From: an uncultured Lachnospiraceae bacterium | GTDB lineage: Bacteria > Bacillota > Clostridia > Lachnospirales > Lachnospiraceae | Direction: 5' to 3' | DNA length: 64,000 bases | Assembly (NCBI GenBank): GCA_902798585.1 | Contig: CADBXF010000009.1 | Location: forward strand, 57,367 to 121,366 | In this document: positions 41,953 through 51,424 of the stretch, piece by piece | Layout of the letters: each line of letters begins with the position of its first letter | Numbering within the stretch: position 1 is the first letter of the stretch | The notes under the pieces: model-generated | Database searches by the model: none | Told to the model about the DNA's origin: nothing | What the model saw: only the letters and a program-made list of their open reading frames with translations | Position numbers and translations under genes: made by a program

Positions 41953-43392
41953 TTACGCTTCCGTGCCCTGCTGCGCGGGCTTCGCAGCGTCCGCCGAATC
42001 GGCAGATGCCTCGTTTGGCTGCGCATCCGCAGCAGCATTTTTCGGGAAGCGGATCGTGATCTTCGTTCCCATGCCGAGCTCGCTGTCAAGCTGCACGGTC
42101 GCGCCGTGGAAGGCCGCGCCGTGCTTGACGATGGACAGACCTAAGCCCGTGCCGCCGATCTCCTTCGAGTGGCTCTTGTCCACGCGGTAGAAGCGCTCGA
42201 ACACGCGCGGCAGCTCCGCTCTGGGAATGCCGATGCCGTTGTCGTGCACGATCAGGATCGCGCCGTCGCCGTCGTTCTCGACCGTAACCTGCACGCGGCC
42301 GTTCTCGTTGTTGTATTTGATCGCGTTGTCGATCAGATTGTAGACCATCTCGCCGATGATCTGCGGCGAGCCCGGAACCACCTCGTGGGTGCCCGAGAGG
42401 AACACGCTCACATGCTTCGCGGAAGCCGCATCGGAGAGAACGGACATCATCTCCTCCGAGACGCGGTACAGATCGACCGGCTCGCTCGAAAGAATCGCAT
42501 CGTCCTTGTCATCGAGCTGCGAGAGCTTGATGATGTCGCCGACGAGCGTGATCAGGCGCTGCGCCTCGTCGTGAATCTTGTTCGCAAAGCGCGTGACGTC
42601 CTTCTCCTCGACCATGCCCGCGCCGAGAATCTCGGCGTATCCGGAGATTGATGTGAGGGGCGTCTTGAGCTCGTGGGACACATTTGCCGTAAACTCGCGG
42701 CGCATCGTATCCTGCTTCTTGTGCTCCTCCTTGAGCTCGTTCATCTGCTCGTAGAGCTGGCGATTCTGCGCCTGAATGCGGCGCACAAGCGGCTGCAGCT
42801 CGGGGTACGCGTCGCGCATCTCGGGGTTGGCCGGATCGATGGCGTTGATCGGGCGCGTCACGCGGTGGCTTATGCGGATGCTGATAAATGCGGAAAATAC
42901 AAGCACAAGCACAAGCATGACGGACATCGGATACACGAGACGGATTGCCAGCTGCCCCACGGTGAAGCACTCCTGCGAGACGCGCAGAACTTTTCCGTCC
43001 GAAAGGCGCACCGCATAGTTGTAGGTCATTCTGCCGAGCGTCTCGGAGTAGCGCTTGCACTCGCCCTTTCCTTCGGCCATTGCCTCCTTAATCTCCTCGC
43101 GCTCCGCATGGTTCGGCAGTTGCGCCGACGGCTCCTGGCTGTCGTACGCGACCGATCCGTCCGCATCGACGACCGTCACACGCAGACGAATCTCCTTCGT
43201 GGATTCCGCTGCCTTCAACACATCCGTGCCGGATTTTTCGATGACGCTTCCCAGGTACTCCGCCTGCTCCCGGAATTCCTTCTCCTGCTCCGAGCTCACA
43301 TAGCGGTATTCCACGAAAAACATAACAAGCATGGTGACCAGAAAAACCGCCACCGTCACGACAAATACATTTTGTAAAATTTTGACTTTCAT
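41953..43392 (-). CDS. PhoR-like sensor histidine kinase
   Basis: This 479-residue kinase has two membrane spans (about residues 8-28 and 155-175) around an extracellular sensor of about 125 residues. A HAMP-like link, the phosphoacceptor motif VSHELKTPLTSISGYAEIL, the N box MVYNLIDNAIKYN and the G boxes DNGIGIP and GGTGLGLSIVK follow. The overall design is that of PhoR/WalK-type kinases. It follows the PhoP-like regulator by 104 bases. A Na/Pi cotransporter with Pho-box-like repeats lies nearby, which supports the phosphate assignment; the sequence alone cannot exclude another cue. The tail is Ala/Asp-rich. Confidence 0.9.
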   Translation of the reverse strand: MKVKILQNVFVVTVAVFLVTMLVMFFVEYRYVSSEQEKEFREQAEYLGSVIEKSGTDVLKAAESTKEIRLRVTVVDADGSVAYDSQEPSAQLPNHAEREEIKEAMAEGKGECKRYSETLGRMTYNYAVRLSDGKVLRVSQECFTVGQLAIRLVYPMSVMLVLVLVFSAFISIRISHRVTRPINAIDPANPEMRDAYPELQPLVRRIQAQNRQLYEQMNELKEEHKKQDTMRREFTANVSHELKTPLTSISGYAEILGAGMVEEKDVTRFANKIHDEAQRLITLVGDIIKLSQLDDKDDAILSSEPVDLYRVSEEMMSVLSDAASAKHVSVFLSGTHEVVPGSPQIIGEMVYNLIDNAIKYNNENGRVQVTVENDGDGAILIVHDNGIGIPRAELPRVFERFYRVDKSHSKEIGGTGLGLSIVKHGAAFHGATVQLDSELGMGTKITIRFPKNAAADAQPNEASADSADAAKPAQQGTEA

Positions 43393-43496
43393 GTCTTTCC
43401 CCTTTACCTTCTCCGTACCGTTACTTCCGTATCAACCGGCACCCGCCGCCCGCGGAAGCCGGAAACTGTGGGACATCCCTCTTACATAACCTCCGG

Positions 43497-44162
43497 TCAG
43501 GAAATCCGATACCCGACGCCGCGCACGGTCTCAATCAGACTGCCCGCCTCGCCGAGTTTGCTTCGAAGCGTCCGGATGTGCACATCGACCGTCCGGTTCT
43601 CTCCGTCGAAATCATATCCCCAGATCGTGTTCAGAAGGCGATCCCTCGACAGAACGATGCCGCGGTTTTCGAGAAGCATCTGCAGGATGTCAAACTCCTT
43701 CTTCGTGAGCGTGACCGGGGCGCCGCTCACCGTTACCGCATGTTTTTCGGGGCTTACACACAGTGCGCCGAGTGTGTATTCCGTTCCGCCCGTCTCGCCC
43801 TCCGACCGCCGCAAAAGCGCCTTCACACGGGCGAGCATCTCCATCATTCCGAACGGCTTCGGCAGATAGTCATCGGCTCCCGACTCAAGCCCGACGACCT
43901 TGTCGTACTCGCTCCCCTTTGCGCTCAGCATCATGACAGGCACCTTCTTCGTCGCCGCTCCGGCGCGGAGTTTCCTGAGAATCGACAGCCCATCCTCCTC
44001 CGGCAGCATGATGTCGAGGAGCACAAGCCGCGGCGTCTTCCGCTCGCACGCCGCGTGAAACGCCCCGGGCGTCGCGAATCCCTCCGCCGCAAGCCCCGAC
44101 TGTCGAAGCGTGTAAATCACGAGCTCGCGTATGTTGTCGTCATCCTCCACCAGATAGATCAT
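43497..44162 (-). CDS. PhoP/PhoB-like response regulator
   Basis: This 221-residue OmpR-family regulator has a receiver domain with LVEDDDNIRELV, the phosphoacceptor in LVLLDIMLPEEDG, LSAKGSE and the lysine in PKPFG. The DNA-binding domain reads LTKKEFDILQMLLENRGIVLSRDRLL, WGYDFDGENRTVDVHIRTLRSKLG and ETVRGVGYRI. It forms a pair with the kinase that follows. It starts 60 bases after the AlkD-like gene, so it may be read from that promoter. The Pho-box-like repeats upstream of the Na/Pi cotransporter are its probable target. Confidence 0.92.
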   Translation of the reverse strand: MIYLVEDDDNIRELVIYTLRQSGLAAEGFATPGAFHAACERKTPRLVLLDIMLPEEDGLSILRKLRAGAATKKVPVMMLSAKGSEYDKVVGLESGADDYLPKPFGMMEMLARVKALLRRSEGETGGTEYTLGALCVSPEKHAVTVSGAPVTLTKKEFDILQMLLENRGIVLSRDRLLNTIWGYDFDGENRTVDVHIRTLRSKLGEAGSLIETVRGVGYRIS

Positions 44163-44222
44163 TTCCTTTTCCTCCGGTTTATGCGCTCCGTGAATTCTTC
44201 GGGTCGCCGCCGACCTCCGCGG

Positions 44223-44894
44223 CTACCGCAGACTCTTCAGATAAGCCTTGTGTTCCTCCGTCACGCGGAAGCTCTCCACGGCCTTCTGAATCGCCTTCCT
44301 TCTGACCCACTCGTCAAGCTTCCCCTTCTCCATATAGGGAAGCGTCGCATCGTATTGCTTCGCAAGCGCCGTCGCAAAATACCACGCCTGCATCATTTTC
44401 AGATAATAATCCTCCCCTTCGGGCGAGGCCGCAAGCGCAAGATACTCCTCCGAAAAATCCTCCGAAAGGAACTCGTTCATAAGCATTCGAAGCCCGAACC
44501 GCGCCGTATATACATGCGGCGACGCAATCCATTTGCGAATGTACGGAAGCAGCTTTTCACGGTTCTTCCGAAACGACTTCGGCGTGGCCTGATCCGACAC
44601 CGGCCAGCAGTCCACCCGGGGAAGGAACGCCTCCACGGCCGCAACGCACTCCGCAAAATCCCGAATCTCCGCAATCACAAAAAAGTGCACGAGATTTTCC
44701 TCAAGACACCGGTGCGGAAGACTCGCGAGAAATGCATCCTTCTCTCCGCTCCGGAACACTTCCTTCGCAATCGCCCGCATCGCCGGCGTCCGCACGCCCA
44801 GGATGCTCTCCTTCGGGATGTTCGGCACGAGCTTCGCGACAAATTCTCTGTTCGCATCATCGCGTGCCGCATATAATTGTTCATAAACATTCAT
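44223..44894 (-). CDS. AlkD-family DNA alkylation repair protein
   Basis: This 223-residue all-helical HEAT-like repeat protein matches the AlkD/AlkC family (PF08713), which removes bulky or positively charged alkylated bases. Recognisable segments are ILGVRTPAMRAIAKEV, LEENLVHFFVIAEI, VDCWPVSDQATPKSF and YYLKMMQAWYFATALAKQY. The ATG at 44894 follows a GGGGAG site at a somewhat long distance. The longer frame to 45125 is rejected as Arg-rich filler that runs over the promoter. It is the first gene of a block including the PhoP-like regulator. Confidence 0.88.
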   Translation of the reverse strand: MNVYEQLYAARDDANREFVAKLVPNIPKESILGVRTPAMRAIAKEVFRSGEKDAFLASLPHRCLEENLVHFFVIAEIRDFAECVAAVEAFLPRVDCWPVSDQATPKSFRKNREKLLPYIRKWIASPHVYTARFGLRMLMNEFLSEDFSEEYLALAASPEGEDYYLKMMQAWYFATALAKQYDATLPYMEKGKLDEWVRRKAIQKAVESFRVTEEHKAYLKSLR

Positions 44895-45011
44895 GTTCGT
44901 TCGGACTCCCCGTCTCCGGCCGCACATCCCCCGTGCGCCGATTTTCAGATTCCGTCCCCGCACGCCTGCCTTCGGACCCGCGCCCGCGTGCGCGCGAAAA
45001 GCCTTTCTGTT

Positions 45012-45040
45012 ATTATGCCATAGCGCAGGCCTTTTTTCAA
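45012..45040 (-). promoter_or_regulatory. Promoter of the AlkD-like gene (TTGAAA-17-CATAAT)
   Basis: TTGAAA (45035-45040), 17 bases and CATAAT (45012-45017) on the minus strand lie about 120 bases before the AlkD-like start. The remaining 320-base divergent gap holds this and the exporter promoter, nothing else I can support. Confidence 0.5.
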
Positions 45041-45139
45041 GAAGCGGGACGGTTTCCGCCCATAAAAAATGAAAGCTTCGCTCTTCCGCTTCTCCGGCCC
45101 GGTACAGCGGAAACGGATTGTACATATTTGCGATTCTTC

Positions 45140-45168
45140 TTGCGATTTTTTCGGAAAATGGATATCAT
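45140..45168 (+). promoter_or_regulatory. Promoter of the ABC exporter pair (TTGCGA-17-TATCAT)
   Basis: TTGCGA (45140-45145), 17 bases and TATCAT (45163-45168) precede the first exporter gene by 50 bases. The spacer contains one copy of the CGGAAAATG 9-mer. Confidence 0.5.
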
Positions 45169-45218
45169 TATTTTGCATAAGCGCGTAGGCTCACTCATTT
45201 TTCGGGAAAGGATATTCC

Positions 45219-47273
45219 ATGCGCAAACTACTTCGCTTTATGAACGGCTACCGGCTCCGCGCCGTCGCCGCTCCCCTCTTTAAGCTGTTCGAGGCAATCA
45301 TGGAGCTGCTGGTTCCTTTGATTGTCGCGCAGATTATCGATGTCGGCATCGCCGGCGGTGACCGCGGCTACATTGTGCGCCGGGTTGTTTTGATGGTTGT
45401 GTTCGGTATTGCCGGGCTTGCATTTGCCGTGACCGCGCAATACTTCTCCGCAAAGGTTGCCGTCGGTTACACGGGCCGTGTGCGCCGGGCTTTGTTCGCG
45501 CACCTCGGAAAGCTCTCTTACACGGAGATCGACACCATCGGCACGGACACGCTCATTACGCGCCTTACGGGCGACATGAACCAGATTCAGAACGGCGTCA
45601 ACTTAACGCTCCGTCTCCTCATGCGCTCGCCGTTCATCGTGTTCGGCGCCACGGCGATGGCCTTTACCGTGGATTCGCATGCGGCGCTGGTGTTCGTCGG
45701 TCTGATTCCGGTACTCGCAATCGTCATCTTCGCAATCATGCTTATCACCGTCCCGCTTTACAAGCGCGTGCAGGGACGTCTTGACCGCGTCGTCAGCGGC
45801 CTTCGCCGAAATCTTGCGGGAGTGCGCGTGCTTCGCGCGTTCAACAAGGAAGCCGACGAGCGGGCTGATTTTGCGGGCCGCACCGCAGATCTTTCGCGCA
45901 GTCAGACCCGGGTCGGCGCCATCTCTTCGCTTTTAAACCCTCTGACCTACTGTATCGTCAATCTCGTCATCCTGCTTCTCGTCTATGTCGGCGCGCTGCG
46001 CGTCGATTCCGGCCACCTCACGCAGGGCGAGGTTGTCGCTCTTTACAACTACATGGCTCAGATTCTCGTAGAGCTCGTGAAGCTCGCCAATCTGATTCTC
46101 AATATCACCCGGGCCATCGCCTGCGGCAACCGTGTGCAGAGCATCTTCGAAATCACGCCGTCCGTGACTTCCCCGGAGGGTGCGCTTCTCGTGGAGCGTC
46201 CGCTTCGCATCGCCGCTGCCGATGCAGGCGAAGCAGCGCCGGACCGCTCTCTCGACATCTCCTTCGGTGATTCTCCTGATATTTCCTTCGGAAGTTCCGA
46301 CGGCGGCGATGTCATCCCTCTTTCGGACCCCGACGACGGCGAAGTATCGCTCAACCGCTTTGAGACGTCCGATTATCAGAACTTCCTCGCGGGGTTGGAC
46401 GGGGCTTCCGCAGCAGACGCGGCAGCCGATTCCGCACCGGACCGTTCCCTCTGTTCCTCCGACGCCTCCGCAGATTCCGGCAAGGCGCCGATTATTTCCT
46501 TCAGGGATGTTTCGCTCCGCTATGCGGGCGCCTCCTCCGACATGCTCTCGGGCATCAATTGCGACATTTATCCCGGCGAATATGTCGGCGTCATCGGCGG
46601 TACCGGCTCCGGCAAGACATCGCTTGTACAGCTCCTGCCCCGGTTCTATGATATTACCGGCGGCTCGCTTTCCGTCTTCGGCCACGAGGTCCGCGAGTAC
46701 GATGTCGACTCTCTTCGAAGCGCTGTTCGCATCGTTCCGCAGAAGGCGGTCCTGTTCTCCGGCACCGTCCGGAGCAACCTTCTCTGGGGCAAGCCGGATG
46801 CGACCGACGAAGAGCTCTGGGATGCTCTCGAGCGCGCCTGTGCGGCGGACTTCATCCGGGCGCTTCCGGAAGGTCTGGACGCCCCTGTCTCCAAGGGCGG
46901 CGGCAACTTCTCCGGCGGACAAAGGCAGCGCCTTACCATTGCGCGCGCATTTGTCTCCGACGCCGATATTTTGATTCTCGACGACTCCGGCTCGGCGCTT
47001 GACTACGCAACCGAGCAGAAGCTTCGCAAGGCGCTTCACGAGTCGAAGGGCAAGACGGTTTTCTATGTCTCGCAGCGCGCCGGCGCTCTCACCTCGTGTG
47101 ACCGAATCCTCGTCATGGAGGACGGCGATCTCGTGGGCAACGGAACGCACGAACAGCTTCTTGCATCCTGCCCGGTCTACCGCGAGATTGCGGCGGCCTC
47201 GGGCATCAATGTTCCGCCGCTTCCGCCTTCCGATACCGACGACGGACTTTCCGCGAAAGGAGGCGCAAAATGA
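45219..47273 (+). CDS. Heterodimeric ABC exporter, half 1 (degenerate ATP site, long linker)
   Basis: This 684-residue half-transporter has six spans (about residues 15-310), then a nucleotide-binding domain (about 440-660) with GGTGSGKTS, FSGGQRQRL and ILILDDSGSALD. The catalytic Glu after Walker B is Asp, and the switch His is Gln (VSQRAG). This marks the non-hydrolysing site of heterodimers such as TM287/288 and BmrC/D. Between the two domains sits an extra segment of about 100 residues, rich in Asp, Ser and Ala with repeated DISFG units (residues about 335-435). GGAAAGGA precedes the ATG. It overlaps half 2 by four bases. Lipid or drug export is the family role. Confidence 0.92.
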   Translation: MRKLLRFMNGYRLRAVAAPLFKLFEAIMELLVPLIVAQIIDVGIAGGDRGYIVRRVVLMVVFGIAGLAFAVTAQYFSAKVAVGYTGRVRRALFAHLGKLSYTEIDTIGTDTLITRLTGDMNQIQNGVNLTLRLLMRSPFIVFGATAMAFTVDSHAALVFVGLIPVLAIVIFAIMLITVPLYKRVQGRLDRVVSGLRRNLAGVRVLRAFNKEADERADFAGRTADLSRSQTRVGAISSLLNPLTYCIVNLVILLLVYVGALRVDSGHLTQGEVVALYNYMAQILVELVKLANLILNITRAIACGNRVQSIFEITPSVTSPEGALLVERPLRIAAADAGEAAPDRSLDISFGDSPDISFGSSDGGDVIPLSDPDDGEVSLNRFETSDYQNFLAGLDGASAADAAADSAPDRSLCSSDASADSGKAPIISFRDVSLRYAGASSDMLSGINCDIYPGEYVGVIGGTGSGKTSLVQLLPRFYDITGGSLSVFGHEVREYDVDSLRSAVRIVPQKAVLFSGTVRSNLLWGKPDATDEELWDALERACAADFIRALPEGLDAPVSKGGGNFSGGQRQRLTIARAFVSDADILILDDSGSALDYATEQKLRKALHESKGKTVFYVSQRAGALTSCDRILVMEDGDLVGNGTHEQLLASCPVYREIAAASGINVPPLPPSDTDDGLSAKGGAK

Positions 47274-49009
47274 AGGCCAAATCCGTTCTTTCGCATCTGA
47301 TGCACTACTTGAAGCGTTCGCTCCCGCTGCTTGCGGCTGCGCTCCTGCTCGCTGCAGGCTCCGTCATTTTGCAAATTCTCGTTCCGAAGAAGGTCGGCGC
47401 CGCAATCGACACAATCGTCGGGCCGGGCGAGGTCGCATTTGACGCGCTCTGGGGCTTTCTGCGCACCGCGGGCATCTTCATTCTGATTTCCGCATGCTGC
47501 ACCTGGCTTATGAGTCTTCTCTTAAACCGCGTTTCGTTCCGCGTCGTCCGCGACATTCGAAATGACGCCGTAAACCACATCACGAGACTTCCGCTGTCCT
47601 ACCTTGATGCGCGCGCAAACGGCGACATCATCAGCCGCGTCGTCACCGATGTGGACCAGGTTTCCGACGGTCTGCTGCTCGGTTTTGCACAGTTCTTCAC
47701 CGGCATTCTGACCATCGTCGGCACACTTGTTTTGATGTTCCTCACCAATGTTAAAATCGCTCTTGTCGTCATGCTTCTGACGCCGCTTTCGCTCTTCGTT
47801 GCGCGCTTTATCGCTTCGCGGACCTTCCGCATGTTCCGCGCGCAGAGCGAGGCACGCGCCAAACAGACTTCCCTGATTGACGAATATGTCGGGCAGGCGA
47901 AGATTGTTCAGGCGTACTCCTACGAAAGCCGCGCCGCGGAACAATTCAACTCCTGCGACGGGAAGCTCTGCGACTGCGCCCTGAAGGCGACCTTCTTCTC
48001 GTCCCTGACCAATCCGTGCACGCGCTTTGTCAACTCAACGGTTTACGCGGCCTGCGCGTTGGTCGGCTCCTTCGCCGTCATCGGCGGTTCGCTCTCGGTC
48101 GGTATGCTGACCACCATGCTCGCATACGCCGGACAATATGCAAAGCCCTTCAACGAAATTTCCGGTGTCATCACCGAGCTGCAAAATGCTCTCGCATGCG
48201 CCGCGCGCATCTTCGAGCTTCTCGACGAGCCGCTGCCGGCCGCACAGCCCGAGACGCCGGACCTTCCCGAGTCACTTCACGGGGATATCAACTTCTCGCA
48301 TGTTGCATTTTCCTATGTTCCGGAGCGGCCTTTGATTACGGATATGAACATCTCCGTAAACTCCGGCATGCGCATCGCCATCGTCGGTCCGACGGGCTGC
48401 GGCAAGACCACGCTCATCAATCTTCTGATGCGTTTTTACGAGATCAAGGGCGGCGAAATCACCTTCGACGGCATGCCTCTTAAGGACATTCCGAAATCGT
48501 TCCTCCGCAGAAATATCGGCATGGTTTTGCAGGACACCTGGCTCTCCGACGGCACCATCCGCGACAACATCGCCATGGGCAATCCGAACGCCACGGACGA
48601 GGAGATCAGGGAAGCCGCCAAAGCCGCACATGCGCACAGCTTCATCCGTCGCCTTCCGAACGGCTATGACACCGTGCTGGGCGAGCACGGCGGCGGTCTC
48701 TCGGCAGGCCAGCGCCAGCTTTTGTGCATCGCCCGCGTCATGCTCTGCCTGCCGCCGATTCTGATTCTCGACGAGGCAACCTCCTCCATCGACACCCGCA
48801 CCGAGTGGAAGATTCAGGACGCCTTCGCCACTATGATGAAGGGCCGCACAAGCTTCATCGTTGCGCACCGCCTCTCGACCATCAAAAATGCCGACCTCAT
48901 CCTCGTGATGAAGGACGGCAATGTGATTGAGCAGGGCACCCACGAAACACTGATGGCACGCGAAAGCTTCTACAAAACTCTGTATCTGGCGGGCAGCCGC
49001 GAGGCTTGA
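47270..49009 (+). CDS. Heterodimeric ABC exporter, half 2 (active ATP site)
   Basis: This 579-residue partner of the preceding gene has six spans and a complete nucleotide-binding domain: GPTGCGKTT (Walker A), the Q loop VLQDTWL, LSAGQRQ (signature), ILILDEATSSID (Walker B with catalytic Glu) and VAHRLST (switch His). The four-base overlap with half 1 supports a 1:1 dimer in the membrane. The pair resembles multidrug/lipid exporters of the BmrCD/LmrCD type. The natural substrate is unknown. A strong terminator follows. Confidence 0.94.
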   Translation: MKAKSVLSHLMHYLKRSLPLLAAALLLAAGSVILQILVPKKVGAAIDTIVGPGEVAFDALWGFLRTAGIFILISACCTWLMSLLLNRVSFRVVRDIRNDAVNHITRLPLSYLDARANGDIISRVVTDVDQVSDGLLLGFAQFFTGILTIVGTLVLMFLTNVKIALVVMLLTPLSLFVARFIASRTFRMFRAQSEARAKQTSLIDEYVGQAKIVQAYSYESRAAEQFNSCDGKLCDCALKATFFSSLTNPCTRFVNSTVYAACALVGSFAVIGGSLSVGMLTTMLAYAGQYAKPFNEISGVITELQNALACAARIFELLDEPLPAAQPETPDLPESLHGDINFSHVAFSYVPERPLITDMNISVNSGMRIAIVGPTGCGKTTLINLLMRFYEIKGGEITFDGMPLKDIPKSFLRRNIGMVLQDTWLSDGTIRDNIAMGNPNATDEEIREAAKAAHAHSFIRRLPNGYDTVLGEHGGGLSAGQRQLLCIARVMLCLPPILILDEATSSIDTRTEWKIQDAFATMMKGRTSFIVAHRLSTIKNADLILVMKDGNVIEQGTHETLMARESFYKTLYLAGSREA

Positions 49010-49117
49010 GCTTAACCCGCCGCTCACGCCGATTGTCTTCCCGGGGCATCCGACCGGCGGCATGGCGTCGGCACGGACAGTTTTTACGACTTCGAAAGCA
49101 TTACCGCAGATTTACCG

Positions 49118-49155
49118 ACGGAAACGGCGCCTTGGGCCGTTTCCGTTGTTTTTTT
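49118..49155 (+). terminator. Terminator after the ABC exporter pair
   Basis: ACGGAAACGGC and GCCGTTTCCGT form an 11 bp perfect stem with a short loop, followed by TTG and seven T residues. Confidence 0.9.
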
Positions 49156-49194
49156 GTTGTCCGCAAACAAAAGCAGAAAAATTTGTAAATGGTA

Positions 49195-49223
49195 TTGACA
49201 TCCTTCGGAATCTGTGATATTTT
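49195..49223 (+). promoter_or_regulatory. Promoter of the SPFH gene cluster (TTGACA-17-TATTTT)
   Basis: A perfect TTGACA (49195-49200), 17 bases and TATTTT (49218-49223) start a leader of about 140 bases. Confidence 0.65.
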
Positions 49224-49233
49224 CATTTCAAGA

Positions 49234-49252
49234 TGATATCAAAACGATATCA
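49234..49252. promoter_or_regulatory. Inverted repeat TGATATC-N5-GATATCA, candidate operator
   Basis: A perfect 7 bp inverted repeat with a 5-base AAAAC spacer begins 11 bases after the -10, at or just past the expected transcription start. That is a classical repressor position. The ribbon-helix-helix protein encoded two genes downstream is an obvious candidate binder. The leader from 49253 to 49367 shows nothing else. Confidence 0.55.
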
Positions 49253-49367
49253 CTCGCTGACAGCGGGCTCGCCGGAGACCATACAGCCGGCAGCGAATTT
49301 TCCGACTGCTCAGCCGGGGCTTGATGCGTATCCGCATGGAGACATGCGGAAATAAAAGGAGGCACTT

Positions 49368-50414
49368 ATGGAGACCAATAAGAAAGTAGCATTTTCAAAC
49401 GATGTCTGTAAAGAAGCGACGATTACCGGAAAGAAGAACGGTATGATTGTGCTTCTGCTCACAATGATTTTCTACCTTGGGGCGATTGCCGTGACCGTCG
49501 TGTCCGCAATCAATATCGAGGCTGAAATTCTCTGGGTAATCCCGCTTGTCGCAGGCGCCCTCTGGCTTCTCTTAGGCTGGATTCCGCTCCTCGGGCTTCG
49601 CGTGCTGAAGCCGCAGGAAGCTCTTGTGCTCACGCTGTTCGGCCGTTACTACGGCACGCTTCGCGGCGACGGCTTCTTCTGGGTCAATCCCTTCTGCACC
49701 TCGATTAACCCGGCAGCCAAGACGCAGCTCAACCAAAGCGGCGATGTGAAGACGGAAAGCCCGATTTCGCTTGCCTCCGTTTCCGGGCTCGGCCTCGTGA
49801 ACAACAAGCTTTCCCTCAAGGTTATGACTTTGAACAACAACCGCCAGAAGATTAACGACTGCCTCGGCACGCCCGTGGAGATCGGCATCGCCGTGACCTG
49901 GAGCATCGAAGATACCGCCAAGGCGGTGTTCAATGTTGAGAACTACAAAGAATATCTCTCGCTGCAGTGCGACGCTTCCCTTCGAAACATCGTCCGCATC
50001 TATCCTTACGATGTGGCGCCCGGTGTTGACACCACCGGTGACGGTGTGGCAGACGAGGGCAGCCTCCGCGGTTCGAGCGAGATAGTAGCGGAGCGCATCC
50101 GCGACGAGATCCAGACCCGCGTAGCCATTGCAGGCCTGAAGATTTACGAGGCGCGCATCACCTACCTTGCATACGCGCCGGAGATTGCGGCCGCAATGCT
50201 TCAGCGCCAGCAGGCTTCCGCCATCATCGACGCGCGGAAAATGATTGTCGACGGCGCGGTCGGCATGGTAGAGCTTGCGCTTGAGCGTCTGCAGGAAAAC
50301 AACACCGTCGACCTCGACGAGGAGCGCAAGGCTGCGATGGTTTCGAACCTCCTCGTAGTGCTCTGCGGCAACCACGACGCACAGCCGATTGTGAACTCCG
50401 GCACACTGTATTGA
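49368..50414 (+). CDS. SPFH/band-7 domain membrane protein
   Basis: This 348-residue protein has two N-terminal membrane spans (about residues 28-48 and 55-72) and a cytoplasmic SPFH domain. The domain includes [53 protein letters not shown] and [36 protein letters not shown] proteins form large oligomeric membrane cages or microdomains and often stabilise membrane stress factors. The ATG follows AAAAGGAGG. It is followed by a ribbon-helix-helix gene and a DUF1648 gene, all behind a promoter with an inverted repeat. This suggests a self-regulated membrane-stress unit, but the substrate is unknown. Confidence 0.9.
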   Translation: METNKKVAFSNDVCKEATITGKKNGMIVLLLTMIFYLGAIAVTVVSAINIEAEILWVIPLVAGALWLLLGWIPLLGLRVLKPQEALVLTLFGRYYGTLRGDGFFWVNPFCTSINPAAKTQLNQSGDVKTESPISLASVSGLGLVNNKLSLKVMTLNNNRQKINDCLGTPVEIGIAVTWSIEDTAKAVFNVENYKEYLSLQCDASLRNIVRIYPYDVAPGVDTTGDGVADEGSLRGSSEIVAERIRDEIQTRVAIAGLKIYEARITYLAYAPEIAAAMLQRQQASAIIDARKMIVDGAVGMVELALERLQENNTVDLDEERKAAMVSNLLVVLCGNHDAQPIVNSGTLY

Positions 50415-50442
50415 GATACCGCTGCCGGGCTATGCATACACA

Positions 50443-50468
50443 GCCTGCGCCGGGTAACCGGCGCAGGC
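50443..50468. other. Perfect 11-bp hairpin between the SPFH and ribbon-helix-helix genes
   Basis: GCCTGCGCCGG and CCGGCGCAGGC are separated by GTAA. There is no U-tract, so it is more likely an mRNA-stability or processing structure than a full terminator. Confidence 0.55.
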
Positions 50469-50533
50469 AAAACATGATTACCGCATTTTCCGTGTTGCAT
50501 ACGGCAACACCGATGTTCTGAAAGGAGGCTCCC

Positions 50534-50728
50534 ATGGCAGAGAAAAAGCAGATTCCGCTCCGTCTCTCGGAGCCGTTATACAATGCAATTGCCGCATGGG
50601 CGGAGGATGATTTCCGGTCGGTCAACGGCCAGATTGAGTATCTTCTGACGGAATGTGTGCGCCAGCGAAAGAAGAACGGCAGCCCGCGCCCGAAGGAGCT
50701 TGATGTTCCGCCGGAGCTCGACATTTGA
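50534..50728 (+). CDS. Arc-like ribbon-helix-helix DNA-binding protein
   Basis: This 64-residue protein fits the ribbon-helix-helix fold: a short strand (KQIPLRLSE), helix A ([13 protein letters not shown]), a turn with a conserved Ser (RSVNG) and helix B ([15 protein letters not shown]). A basic/proline tail follows. Such proteins bind short inverted repeats as dimers of dimers. No toxin partner is next to it. AAAGGAGG precedes the ATG. It most likely represses its own cluster through the TGATATC repeat near 49234, which is an inference from position. Confidence 0.85.
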   Translation: MAEKKQIPLRLSEPLYNAIAAWAEDDFRSVNGQIEYLLTECVRQRKKNGSPRPKELDVPPELDI

Positions 50729-50768
50729 GCCCTGCAGCCGTCGCCGGATGACGATTTAGGAGATTTGC

Positions 50769-51251
50769 ATGAAAAAACAGTTTCGTAAAATTGATATTGT
50801 TGTGTTTGTCTTCACCGGCCTTGTGATTGTCGGCATGTTTCTGTATCTCGCGATTGCCTGGAAGAGCATTCCGGATCGGATTCCCGCGAACTTCACAACC
50901 TCCGGGGAAATCCTCACCTACGAGAGCAAGGGTTATCTTTTCTCGGTTCCGATTGCGCTCCTTCTGATGTCTTCGGTGCTGATTGTCGCCGGATGTATCC
51001 CGTCCGCATGGAACATTCCGAAGGTCAAAATTACGCCGAAAAATGAGCCCTACATCCGGGTCTGCATTCGCGCCATGATCGATATCATGCTGCTTCTGAT
51101 TACCATCGCGATGAGTATCACCTTCCTGAGCCTCTTAAACGGCAGACCCGCGCCGCTGTTCCCTCTCATAATTCTCGGCGTGCTCTTCTTAGGGAATTGC
51201 ATCTTCTGGTGCATCCGCACCACCCGGATTGCGAAACAGATCGGGGAGTAA
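50769..51251 (+). CDS. DUF1648-family membrane protein
   Basis: This 160-residue protein has about four membrane spans. Between the first two is the family mark IAWKSIPDRIPANFTTSGEI, which places it in DUF1648 (SdpI/YhgE-related extracytoplasmic loop). Members of this group are often linked with antimicrobial-peptide immunity or with GntR-type regulation. Here it sits 40 bases after the ribbon-helix-helix gene and ends the cluster. The function is not known, and a role in the membrane-stress response is inferred. Confidence 0.85.
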   Translation: MKKQFRKIDIVVFVFTGLVIVGMFLYLAIAWKSIPDRIPANFTTSGEILTYESKGYLFSVPIALLLMSSVLIVAGCIPSAWNIPKVKITPKNEPYIRVCIRAMIDIMLLLITIAMSITFLSLLNGRPAPLFPLIILGVLFLGNCIFWCIRTTRIAKQIGE

Positions 51252-51254
51252 CCC

Positions 51255-51282
51255 CCTAAGCGCCGAAGTTTCGGCGCTTAGG
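51255..51282. other. Perfect 13-bp hairpin just after the DUF1648 stop codon
   Basis: CCTAAGCGCCGAA and TTCGGCGCTTAGG face each other across a two-base gap. No T-run follows it directly; the true terminator is the next hairpin. Confidence 0.6.
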
Positions 51283-51294
51283 CCCGAACAAAAT

Positions 51295-51351
51295 AACAGG
51301 TCGCTCGCGGCACAGTGCTGTGTGTCCTCCCGAACGACCTGTTTCTTTTTT
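51295..51351. terminator. Bidirectional terminator after the DUF1648 gene and the exported hypothetical
   Basis: AACAGGTCG and CGACCTGTT arms bracket a structured loop and end in TCTTTTTTT on the plus strand and in TTATTTTG on the minus strand, between converging genes. Confidence 0.75.
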
Positions 51352-51424
51352 TCTCCGACCTCTTCCGTTCCCGGATCGACATTCCGGTTCCCTGTTCTTC
51401 CTGCCCGTGCCCGGGCGAACGGCT

